A stretch of 8,335 nucleotides of DNA, taken from positions 1-8,335 of the forward strand of contig CALBJL010000114.1 of the NCBI GenBank assembly GCA_937893485.1, written 5' to 3'. Below the pieces are notes generated by a model that saw only the letters and a program-made list of their open reading frames with translations, had not been told where the DNA came from and made no database searches. Shown here one piece after another: positions 1 to 5,652 of the stretch; position 1 is the stretch's first letter, and every line of letters starts with the position of its first letter. The position numbers were made by a program, and so were the translations under genes. Origin of the DNA: an uncultured bacterium. Lineage in GTDB: Bacteria; Bacillota; Clostridia; Lachnospirales; Lachnospiraceae.

Positions 1-282
1 AAATGTACAATAATTCGCGATTGTGTATTTTGCACTTATGATACGCGGATATGTAACAATATCTTTGATTATCGACGGATTTAAGATAATAAATGTCTTG
101 TTTTGTGCTAACCATTATATCAAAAAACATTTAATATTAATAAGAAACTGTTCATTCGCGAATTCACACCAATTATATCAAACATAAACTCTGATATTTT
201 GTTGAAAATGCCAATTGCATTTTGGGAAATTGAGGCGTATAATAGTTTCAATAAATTACATTTTTTTCATATGGAGGCTGTT
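1..282. promoter_or_regulatory. AT-rich upstream region of the Spo0A-like gene, with promoter
   Basis: No credible gene lies here. The region holds a perfect -10 hexamer TATAAT at 238-243, with a poor -35 candidate TTGCAT at 215-220 (17-base spacer, only three consensus bases). That would start the mRNA near 250, about 33 bases before the ATG. Short repeats lie upstream. ATTCGCGA occurs at 13-20 and 154-161, the second inside the 10-base palindrome ATTCGCGAAT. ATTATATCAAA occurs at 114-124 and 172-182. They could be regulator sites, but AT-rich sequence gives such repeats easily. I found no exact Spo0A box (TGTCGAA) here. Confidence 0.45.
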
Positions 283-1137
283 ATGATTAATCTTGTTTTT
301 GAGACGATCATATGCTCGAACGACAATAGCTTGAGCAAGAACATCTGGAGTCTTACTGACTCCGTTTCTCAGGAGCACAAGCACATTGTCGCTTCGTGCC
401 AAGAACTTCGCCAGGTGCTTACGCCTGACACACCGGCGATCATTATCTGCGATCTGAGAGAATGCTCAGACACCGTCCGATCAGAGCTGTGCCAGCTGTG
501 CACAGGAAATCGCAAGTACAGCTGCATCTGTATTTGCTCTGATGGACAATCCAGCTTCAAGACTGCTAACTCACACAGACTGTCAGACCGATTTGAACCG
601 CTCGAGTTCCAACTCATCTACTTCGCAGAGGTTCAGGAGTTGATCAACTCCGCTTCCGAACTCATGTTCGGCTACATCAGGCGTGAACGCGTTGAAAAAT
701 ATGTCAGCGAAACACTGTGTCGTCTTGGCATACCCAAACGCAAACGAGCTCACGAATATCTGACCTGCGCCGTTGTGGATGTCATACTTGATCCATTTTT
801 AGGAACGCTGTTGACAAAGTCGCTGTACCCAGACGTTTCAAAAAGAACATCAGCATCCGTGTCAGCCATTGAGCACTCGATCAGAGTTCAGATAAGCGAA
901 GCGTACACCGGTGGATATAAAACGGTGATCGACAACTTATTCCATGCCAGAAAGTACAAAAACAACGTTCCAACGTCATCTGAGTTCATCTCCTGGACCG
1001 CAGACATTATCCGTGCTGAGCTCAAACGCATCAACCGGGTCTATGATACAGAGGCAAATTGGAACCCGGAAAAGGAATTCAGGTTTGCCCAGGCTATAGG
1101 CGGAGATACATACAGAGACGAATCTGTCGAGTTCTGA
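283..1137 (+). CDS. Spo0A-like regulator with degenerate receiver domain
   Basis: The product (284 aa) is a cytoplasmic DNA-binding regulator related to the sporulation master regulator Spo0A. Residues about 147-246 match the Spo0A C-terminal domain throughout: LGIP near 148, the LTKSLYPDV helix near 177-185, the recognition-helix stretch SAIEHSIR at 194-201, and TSSEF at 231-235. Residues 1-120 have a receiver-like pattern. An aspartate sits at 57 (IIICDL), close to D56 of Spo0A, but the acidic pair after strand 1 is weak (SND) and the usual lysine before proline is Glu105 (FEPLEF). About 35 extra residues follow the DNA-binding domain. ATG 283 is chosen because GGAGG at 273-277 sits 5 bases upstream; in-frame ATGs at 271 and 205 are possible but less likely. 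It is probably a paralogue acquired with accessory DNA, not the housekeeping Spo0A. Its targets cannot be read from the sequence. Confidence 0.85.
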   Translation: MINLVFETIICSNDNSLSKNIWSLTDSVSQEHKHIVASCQELRQVLTPDTPAIIICDLRECSDTVRSELCQLCTGNRKYSCICICSDGQSSFKTANSHRLSDRFEPLEFQLIYFAEVQELINSASELMFGYIRRERVEKYVSETLCRLGIPKRKRAHEYLTCAVVDVILDPFLGTLLTKSLYPDVSKRTSASVSAIEHSIRVQISEAYTGGYKTVIDNLFHARKYKNNVPTSSEFISWTADIIRAELKRINRVYDTEANWNPEKEFRFAQAIGGDTYRDESVEF

Positions 1138-1182
1138 TACACGATAGACTCCACCGAAGGAATAGCTAAGAAGCAGCTTACA

Positions 1183-1221
1183 AAAGCCACACTCCAACGT
1201 ATATCGCTGGAGTGTGGCTTT
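1183..1221 (+). terminator. Terminator-like hairpin after the Spo0A-like gene
   Basis: A perfect 14-bp stem (AAAGCCACACTCCA at 1183-1196 with its complement at 1208-1221) encloses an 11-base loop, 45 bases after the stop codon. The stem ends in TTT but the following tract (CTTGCG) is poor in T. It is therefore a strong hairpin with a weak U-tail. It separates the gene from the promoter of the downstream ATPase. Confidence 0.7.
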
Positions 1222-1256
1222 CTTGCGTGATTCATGATTTTATCTCTGTCACAAAA

Positions 1257-1309
1257 TTATATAATTCAAATTATGATACTTGAAATTATATAAAATCTGT
1301 GATATAATA
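1257..1309 (+). promoter_or_regulatory. ATPase promoter with overlapping inverted repeat
   Basis: TTGAAA (1280-1285), a 17-base spacer and TATAAT (1303-1308) form a near-consensus SigA promoter. TGA directly before the -10 gives an extended -10. The arm TTATATAATTCAA (1257-1269) pairs with 1280-1293 over 13 bp with one bulged A, so the right arm contains the -35 hexamer. This is the arrangement expected of a repressor operator, although AT-rich sequence makes chance more likely. The start codon lies about 48 bases after the -10. Confidence 0.65.
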
Positions 1310-1356
1310 AACAAACACCGTAAACTACATTGACGAAGACGAAGGAGAATACCGAT

Positions 1357-2745
1357 ATGACAAGATTTATCGACCGTGAAGCCGAGATAGCCACGCTCGA
1401 AAACGAATACACCCGTGACGGCTCATCGCTTGTTATACTATACGGCCGCAGGCGGGTAGGCAAGACCTCGCTTATAACCCAGTTCATCAGTGGAAAAAAT
1501 GCGCTTTTCTTTCTTGCAAGCGAGGAATCTGAGCTTCAGAACCGAGAAAGCTTCAAGCAACGTGCCGCAGATTTCATCGACAGCAATCTTCTGCGCTACT
1601 CCGCAGTATCAAGCTGGGACGTCATCTTCAAGGCTATAATGGATACGGAATTTGAAAAGAAGCCCGTAATCGTAATAGACGAATTTCAGTATATAGGCAA
1701 ATCTAACCCCGCTTTTCCCTCGATCTTTCAACGTATATGGGAAGAGATACTGAAGAACAAGTCCGTCATGGTCATCTTATGCGGCTCCTTAATCTCGATG
1801 ATGGAGTCTCAGACGCTGAACTATGACAGTCCGCTATACGGTCGCAGAACCGCCCAGATACGCTTAAAACAGGTACCGTTCAAGTACTACGGTCAGTTTT
1901 TCCCGAATCGTCCTGAGAAAGAGCTCATCGAGATGTATTCAGTTACCGGAGGCGTTCCGAAGTATATCGAGCTCTTCAGTGAATGTGAGGACATTTACAG
2001 TGCGATCAAGCAGAACATTCTCAATCCATCAGGCTATCTGTACGATGAACCCCACTTTCTTCTTCAGCAGGAGGTTTCGGAGATCGGCAGTTACTTCTCG
2101 CTCATAAAAGCAATCGCGGCAGGCAACAGTAAGCTGTCAACCATAGCAACCGTTCTTGAGACCAAGACAACCAATCTCACGAAGTATCTGAAGACGCTTA
2201 TAGACCTTGACATTCTTGAACGCGAGGTTCCTGTGACCGAAGATAATCCCGAGAAAAGCAAGCGTGGACTTTACAGGATCAAGGACAACTATATAAAATT
2301 CTGGTTTGCTTTTGTTTACCCGAATATGAGCTTTCTCGAAAGTGGGAATTCCGAGATTGTCATGTCGAAGATCCGGAATGGTCTCGTGAGCAACCAGATC
2401 GCGTTTGTGTACGAGGATATATGCCGCGAGAAGATGTGGCAGCTCAACGCAGAAGGCATGTGGGATTTCCACTTCTCAAAAATCGGGCGGTATTGGGACA
2501 ACAAAATGGAAATCGACATAGCCGCGCTTGATCCTGGTGGAAAGAACCTTATTCTCGGAGAATGCAAGTACTGGATTGAACCGGTTGGCATCAACATTCT
2601 GAAAGAGCTTGAAAAAAAGTCTGAGTTTGTGCCATGGGAAGCTGGTCGCAGGAAAACTCACTATGTGCTGTTCAGTATCAACGGATTCACGCCAGAGCTT
2701 GAGGAATACGTTGCAACACGTCCGGATGTTAAGCTATTTAGATAA
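1357..2745 (+). CDS. AAA-type ATPase with C-terminal DUF234 (PD-(D/E)XK-like) domain
   Basis: The product is a 462-residue cytoplasmic P-loop ATPase of the archaeal-type/DUF234 family. It opens with FIDREAEIATLE, typical of the family. Walker A is GRRRVGKTS (30-38), Walker B is VIVIDEF (104-110, D108/E109), and a sensor-like LCGS lies at 141-144. A winged-helix-like stretch covers about 255-300. The C-terminal part has D387, then E402-C-K404, which fits the PD-(D/E)XK nuclease-fold core of DUF234. ATG 1357 is preferred over an in-frame TTG at 1330 because AAGGAGA (1342-1348) is 8 bases upstream of the ATG. It is transcribed alone from its own promoter, and no clear terminator follows. The role of this family is poorly known: ATP-driven DNA processing or a defence function is inference. 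Length and motifs look intact. Confidence 0.88.
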   Translation: MTRFIDREAEIATLENEYTRDGSSLVILYGRRRVGKTSLITQFISGKNALFFLASEESELQNRESFKQRAADFIDSNLLRYSAVSSWDVIFKAIMDTEFEKKPVIVIDEFQYIGKSNPAFPSIFQRIWEEILKNKSVMVILCGSLISMMESQTLNYDSPLYGRRTAQIRLKQVPFKYYGQFFPNRPEKELIEMYSVTGGVPKYIELFSECEDIYSAIKQNILNPSGYLYDEPHFLLQQEVSEIGSYFSLIKAIAAGNSKLSTIATVLETKTTNLTKYLKTLIDLDILEREVPVTEDNPEKSKRGLYRIKDNYIKFWFAFVYPNMSFLESGNSEIVMSKIRNGLVSNQIAFVYEDICREKMWQLNAEGMWDFHFSKIGRYWDNKMEIDIAALDPGGKNLILGECKYWIEPVGINILKELEKKSEFVPWEAGRRKTHYVLFSINGFTPELEEYVATRPDVKLFR

Positions 2746-3007
2746 CCATATAGCCGGTTAGATGATACAATGCGGCTTGTTTTCGGGATCAAGCTTAGGT
2801 TTCAGCTCAATCTGCGTCATTTTTCAAGACCCCCCTTCGCAAGCCAACTTTCGGGACTCCTTAATCAAGAAGATTATAATCAAGATATATCTCTAATCAA
2901 GCTATCAATCAAGAAAAAGATTTTTCGTTTTTTTCGCTTGTGGATAAATTCGCGTCTATCAATCTGATTGATGATGACTGACTCAAGATGTTCAATGTGT
3001 CTCTATA
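2746..3007. promoter_or_regulatory. Non-coding control-like region: AATCAAG repeats, palindromes, DnaA box
   Basis: No convincing gene lies between the ATPase and the ISL3 element. Visible structure: (T/C)AATCAAG at 2862-2869, 2877-2884, 2894-2901 and 2906-2913; the palindrome AGATATATCT at 2883-2892, overlapping the second repeat; a T-rich stretch around 2920-2938; TGTGGATAA at 2939-2947, a perfect DnaA box (TTATCCACA on the minus strand); and a 15-base palindrome, ATCAATC-T-GATTGAT, at 2958-2972. Iteron-like repeats, an AT-rich tract and a DnaA box together resemble a replication origin or partition site. With only one DnaA box and no rep gene visible, this is a hypothesis. A 65-residue reading frame at 2770-2967 lacks a ribosome binding site and looks spurious. 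Confidence 0.45.
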
Positions 3008-3022
3008 GTGGCACACAAAAAG
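3008..3022 (+). repeat. 15-bp direct repeat, copy 1
   Basis: GTGGCACACAAAAAG is identical to 4528-4542 and in the same orientation, 1,520 bp apart. Its A-run is the T-tract of the transposase terminator on the minus strand. Similarity stops abruptly on both sides. Confidence 0.85.
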
Positions 3023-3047
3023 CCCTCAGAAGGGCTGTAGAGGGCTT
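3016..3047 (-). terminator. Transposase terminator with two alternative stems
   Basis: On the minus strand, after the transposase stop, AGCCCT-TCTG-AGGGCT (3021-3036) is followed by TTTTTGTG, a classic intrinsic terminator. A second, longer stem competes with it: 3040-3047 pairs with 3020-3027 over 8 bp and also ends at the same T-tract. Both forms reuse the AGGGCT segment at 3021-3026, so they exclude each other. Placement at the element edge would stop transposase transcripts leaving the element. Confidence 0.65.
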
Positions 3048-3089
3048 GTACAAGGTCGAAAAAACAGAGCCATCGTCAGAAATCGTGGG

Positions 3090-4391
3090 TCAAGTCCGCC
3101 CAGGCAGCAAGGGTTTAACAGTAGAGCAGGACATCATGACCATGGAGATGAGATTATCAGTATTGCGAAAACCATACGCCCTTCTGATGATCAGCTTGAT
3201 TTTGTTGTTGGTAGCTTCAATGCGTGCGTTCGAAAGCTTATGCTTGGCTGTGGCAAGAATACCTGTCATATTCCGCTTGATCTTTTTCCTGAGTTCACGG
3301 AACTCTGGAATCCGGCATCGCTGCGCCCAGGACATCCATTTGCGCAGAAGCTCACCAATGCTCTCATATCCCGATTTCAACGCAAGCCGCAAATCCTCTT
3401 TCAGCAGATAAGCCCGGTACAGCCTTGGGTTCGCCGTCGTCAGAAACTTCAATTGCACCTCCTGGTGCGCGGTGAGATCCTGCGGATTCTTGAGCAACGC
3501 GTATCTTGTGGCTTTAATATCATCAGCAAGCTTCTTTTCCGGAGATTCGGTTTCTCCTTTTTTCGGACGTCCGACATGACGTTTTTGCACTTCTTTGGCT
3601 ACGCGATTCGCCTCAGACCAGGCTCTTCTCCGGACTTCGTCAAGCGCGTCAGTCGCCCATGACACCACATGGAATGGGTCAATGCACAGAGCGGCATTCG
3701 GACAGTACTCCTTCACGCAGTCAGCGATCCACCTTGCTCCGTCGGCACTGACACAGCGGATTGATTCGCGCTGTTCCGGTGTGAGACCATCGAAGAACTT
3801 TTTCAGCACTTCCTTTTTATATCCGATGGAGCACCAGATAACGGAATTAGTGTCGTGATTAACGACAACTGTCATGTACTTGTGCCCCTTTTTGTAGCTT
3901 GTCTCATCAATCCCGATATTGACAAGGTTGTCAAAGCGTTCAGAGGGCTTTTTCTCAAGCCCACTATAGACTCTGCTGAGTATTTCGCCTACGGTGTGCC
4001 ATTCAATTCGCATGAGTTCAGCTACGCATTTCCTGGTGCTGTTCACGGCGAGCCAGGCTACAGTGTCCTCGAATGAGGAACAGAACCTTGATTTATGGCG
4101 TGCCCACGGAACGAAAGCAGTGACTACGCCGTGTTCCTTACAGCATACACGCGGAGCTTCGGCGACGACATACGCCTTAGCTTCGCCTATATCAAGACAA
4201 CGCCACTTGCGTGTTCCGCCGCCGTTGTCATAGCCGGGAGATTTTTTTCCGCAAATTCCGCAGCGGTATTGACTTTTGCTATCCGGGTGTGCTATAATAT
4301 TTATAGCTTTGGTAGTGGCGTCGGTTTCTATGCTCTCGCATACGATATGCGATGTTCCTGTCAGGGCTCGGATTAGGGCTTTTATACGCAT
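3090..4391 (-). CDS. ISL3-family transposase (DDE)
   Basis: This 433-residue transposase excises and inserts its IS by DDE chemistry. The N-terminus carries the ISL3 zinc-binding cluster: C44-x2-C47, then C65, C83, C84 and H87. A helix-turn-helix-like segment lies near 110-140. Catalytic residues fit the family: D162 in IGIDET, D217 in SADGAR and E392 in NARIEATNN, with IDPFHVV near 237-243 and the C-terminal RRAYGFRN at 403-410. The size is normal for ISL3 and no frameshift is seen. ATG 4391 is supported by GGAG at 4401-4404, 9 bases upstream on the minus strand. It is divergent from the serine recombinase and convergent towards the ATPase. Confidence 0.93.
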   Translation of the reverse strand: MRIKALIRALTGTSHIVCESIETDATTKAINIIAHPDSKSQYRCGICGKKSPGYDNGGGTRKWRCLDIGEAKAYVVAEAPRVCCKEHGVVTAFVPWARHKSRFCSSFEDTVAWLAVNSTRKCVAELMRIEWHTVGEILSRVYSGLEKKPSERFDNLVNIGIDETSYKKGHKYMTVVVNHDTNSVIWCSIGYKKEVLKKFFDGLTPEQRESIRCVSADGARWIADCVKEYCPNAALCIDPFHVVSWATDALDEVRRRAWSEANRVAKEVQKRHVGRPKKGETESPEKKLADDIKATRYALLKNPQDLTAHQEVQLKFLTTANPRLYRAYLLKEDLRLALKSGYESIGELLRKWMSWAQRCRIPEFRELRKKIKRNMTGILATAKHKLSNARIEATNNKIKLIIRRAYGFRNTDNLISMVMMSCSTVKPLLPGRT

Positions 4392-4429
4392 CTGGTTTAT
4401 CTCCGTTCAGATTGAGTTGTGGTAACTAT

Positions 4430-4458
4430 ATTCTAAACGATTTTTCCAGTTTGCGCAA
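4430..4458 (-). promoter_or_regulatory. Candidate transposase promoter
   Basis: On the minus strand, TAGAAT (4430-4435, five of six consensus bases) lies 17 bases from TTGCGC (4453-4458, three of six). The spacing is ideal and the position about 38 bases before the ATG is reasonable. The weak -35 suits a transposase kept at low expression. Confidence 0.35.
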
Positions 4459-4527
4459 GCCCTTTTCCTGTTTTTTACCCACGAGTTTTAACGTTGAGCC
4501 AAAAAACATTACACACCTTTTTATCTT

Positions 4528-4542
4528 GTGGCACACAAAAAG
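4528..4542 (+). repeat. 15-bp direct repeat, copy 2
   Basis: This is the second GTGGCACACAAAAAG, identical to 3008-3022. TTGTG-GCA-CACAA at its left edge is a small palindrome. Its last six bases run into the first AAAAAGTATTAAA repeat upstream of the recombinase, so IS end and recombinase control region abut or overlap here. Confidence 0.85.
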
Positions 4543-4575
4543 TATTAAATCTGACGTTTCAAAAAAAGTATTAAA
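4537..4575 (+). repeat. Two 13-bp direct repeats upstream of the recombinase promoter
   Basis: AAAAAGTATTAAA occurs at 4537-4549 and 4563-4575, exactly 26 bases apart (about 2.5 helical turns), ending 5 bases before the -35 box. Small serine recombinases often bind repeated sites (res or operators) upstream of their own gene, so these may be recombinase or regulator sites. The repeats are AT-rich, so chance cannot be excluded. Confidence 0.5.
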
Positions 4576-4580
4576 AGTAC

Positions 4581-4610
4581 TTGACAAACGAGAAAATCTG
4601 TGATATAATA
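4581..4610 (+). promoter_or_regulatory. Strong promoter of the serine recombinase
   Basis: A perfect TTGACA (4581-4586), 17-base spacer, and perfect TATAAT (4604-4609) with an extended -10 TG at 4601-4602. The core AAAATCTGTGATATAATA (4593-4610) is identical to the ATPase promoter at 1292-1309, in the same register relative to the -35. A GAACGTTC palindrome at 4624-4631 lies just after the expected start of transcription and could be an operator. Confidence 0.85.
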
Positions 4611-4660
4611 GTGGTATCGAATGGAACGTTCGTTAGAATTGGTACTAAGGAGACTTGAAA

Positions 4661-5356
4661 ATGGCAATATATGGATACGCAAGAATCAGCCGACCCACTC
4701 AGAGCATTGACAGACAGATTCGTAACATCGAGAAGGCATACAAGGACGCTGTCATTATCAAAGAAAAGTATACCGGAACGTCGATGGAAAGACCCGCTTG
4801 GAACAAGTTAATGAAAATTGTGAAATCGGGTGACACCATCGTGTTTGATTCGGTTTCCCGCTTCTCACGCTCAGCCGAAGACGGCTTCAACGCATATCAG
4901 ACGCTGTTCAACGACAATATAACGCTCGTCTTTCTCAAAGAACCGCTGATAAACACTGAGACATACAAGCAAGCCATGTCAAGTTCCATCCCGATGACAG
5001 GAACGTCAGCTGATCTGATTCTCGAAGGTGTCAATAAATTCCTGATGGAGCTTGCTAAGCAACAGATTCAGTTGGCTTTTGCGCAAGCCGAAAAAGAGGT
5101 TGAAGACCTCCATCAGCGTACAAAAGAAGGCTTGGTAACGGCTAAGATGAATGGAAAGCGTGTCGGTCAGCCCAAAGGAGCTACGCTTACCACAAAAAAG
5201 AGTATCACCACGAAAGAGAAAATTCAGAAGTATTCCAAGGACTTTGGCGGGACTCTGAACGACGTTGAGTGTATGGAGCTTGCCCACGTTTCAAGAAACA
5301 CCTACTACAAGTACAAGCGTGAGCTTATGTCAGCACAAAAAGAAAATGAGGGATGA
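4661..5356 (+). CDS. Small serine recombinase (resolvase/invertase family)
   Basis: A 231-residue site-specific recombinase that would cut and rejoin DNA through a 5'-phosphoserine link. The catalytic domain starts with YGYARISRPTQSIDRQ: S10 is the nucleophile position, with R8 beside it. SVSRFSRS at 64-71 supplies the two arginines (R67, R70) of the active site; the aspartate before the first arginine, seen in gamma-delta resolvase, is serine here, as in several subfamilies. A long helix spans about 120-160. The C-terminal helix-turn-helix is near 198-222 (MELAHVSRNTYYKYKREL). AAGGAGA at 4647-4653, 7 bases upstream, selects ATG 4661 over TTG 4655. Length fits the small resolvase group. Its strong promoter and stacked repeats suggest it serves a plasmid or island; it may resolve multimers or invert a segment. 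Confidence 0.92.
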   Translation: MAIYGYARISRPTQSIDRQIRNIEKAYKDAVIIKEKYTGTSMERPAWNKLMKIVKSGDTIVFDSVSRFSRSAEDGFNAYQTLFNDNITLVFLKEPLINTETYKQAMSSSIPMTGTSADLILEGVNKFLMELAKQQIQLAFAQAEKEVEDLHQRTKEGLVTAKMNGKRVGQPKGATLTTKKSITTKEKIQKYSKDFGGTLNDVECMELAHVSRNTYYKYKRELMSAQKENEG

Positions 5357-5368
5357 AATTCCCTCATT
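5335..5368 (-). terminator. Terminator of the interrupted minus-strand gene
   Basis: AATGAGGGA (5345-5353) pairs perfectly with 5360-5368 around a 6-base loop. Read on the minus strand it is followed by TTTTCTTTTTG, making a good intrinsic terminator. It overlaps both the last codons of the recombinase and the stop codon of the minus-strand fragment. It may also weakly end the recombinase transcript, which lacks a T-tract on its own side. Confidence 0.75.
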
Positions 5369-5487
5369 CCTGCTGATTAAAGTCCTTTTGAACCTCATCG
5401 GCGGTTATTGCTTCTTCAAGTAGATGTTCCTCATCAAGTCGATCATCCGTAGGAATTGTAGAATCTTTGTTAACGTTAGCGAAATAG
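5364..5487 (-). pseudogene. 3' remnant of an unidentified gene cut by the IS21 element
   Basis: On the minus strand the sequence is open from the IS edge to TGA at 5364-5366. It encodes a 40-residue acidic tail starting YFANVNKDST and ending EVQKDFNQQE. A terminator sits exactly at its end, which supports a real gene. The 5' part was separated by the insertion: the minus strand of 8321-8335, joined directly to 5487, continues the frame as LDLLI-YFANVNKD. I do not recognise the family. It converges on the recombinase with only 7 bases between the two stop codons. The upstream part of the gene lies beyond the window. Confidence 0.6.
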
Positions 5488-5580
5488 TGCAAATAGCCAC
5501 ACTCCCGGGCCAGCAAGGACGTAATTCCCGGTCAGCGGATGCCATAATCTCCGGTCAATCAAAGACACAATTCCCGGTCA
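5488..5580 (+). repeat. IS21 left end with periodic IstA-type sites
   Basis: The 14-base terminal inverted repeat is followed by repeated units ending in CCCGGTCA or variants, with the last base at 5512 (variant GGCCA), 5534, 5557 (CTCCGGTCA) and 5580. The spacing is 22, 23 and 23 bases. Multiple terminal sites are typical of IS21 and are expected to bind the IstA transposase. The last unit lies in the -35 region of istA, so IstA binding could repress its own promoter. Confidence 0.85.
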
Positions 5581-5646
5581 GTTCACAAATCTCCTCTATA
5601 ATAGATATACCTCTTACAAACAAGAGGGAAACTAAACAGAGGAGGT
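5575..5646 (+). promoter_or_regulatory. istA promoter and ribosome-binding-site-sequestering fold
   Basis: A perfect TATAAT lies at 5597-5602; the -35 candidate at 5575-5580 (CGGTCA) is poor and lies within the last terminal repeat. The ribosome binding site AGGAGGT is at 5640-5646, 6 bases before ATG. ATCTCCTCT (5589-5597) can pair with AGAGGAGGT (5638-5646) over 9 bp with one G-U, hiding that site. A second hairpin (CCTCTT 5610-5615 with AAGAGG 5622-5627) stacks inside. Transcripts from the internal promoter would start near 5609 and lack the blocking strand; only read-through transcripts would carry it. Confidence 0.6.
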
Positions 5647-5652
5647 CCACAA

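Larger units (their letters stand above)
3008..4542 (-). mobile_element. ISL3-family insertion sequence, ends uncertain
   Basis: One intact ISL3-type transposase gene sits between two identical 15-mers, GTGGCACACAAAAAG at 3008-3022 and 4528-4542. These lie about 70 bases after the stop and 137 bases before the start, where IS ends are expected. They are in direct orientation, whereas ISL3 elements normally end in inverted repeats with 8-bp target duplications. A loose inverted match exists: the minus strand across 4513-4531 reads GTGCCACAAGATAAAAAGG, similar to the left end. No 8-bp duplication is visible. The limits given are therefore the repeat edges, not proven termini. Confidence 0.6.

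Noticed and set aside
1330..1356. Upstream TTG start for the ATPase, adding nine residues
   Set aside because: It would place the ribosome binding site AAGGAGA inside the coding sequence; ATG 1357 has correct spacing and starts at the conserved N-terminus.
2743..2760. TAACC...GGTTA hairpin as ATPase terminator
   Set aside because: Only a 5-bp stem and no T-tract follows.
2862..2913. CRISPR array suggested by the AATCAAG repeats
   Set aside because: Repeats are only 8 bases with irregular 12-17 base spacing, far below CRISPR repeat and spacer sizes.
2770..2967. 65-codon plus-strand reading frame between the ATPase and the ISL3 element
   Set aside because: No ribosome binding site, low-complexity composition, and it spans the repeats, T-rich tract and DnaA box; it does not resemble a known protein.
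3240..4233. Several plus-strand reading frames opposite the ISL3 transposase
   Set aside because: They overlap one another and the strongly supported minus-strand transposase; none has a ribosome binding site or recognisable motif.
2962..4554. AATCTGA at 2962-2968 and 4548-4554 as an ISL3 target duplication
   Set aside because: Seven bases only, not adjacent to any plausible IS ends, and a match of this length is expected by chance.
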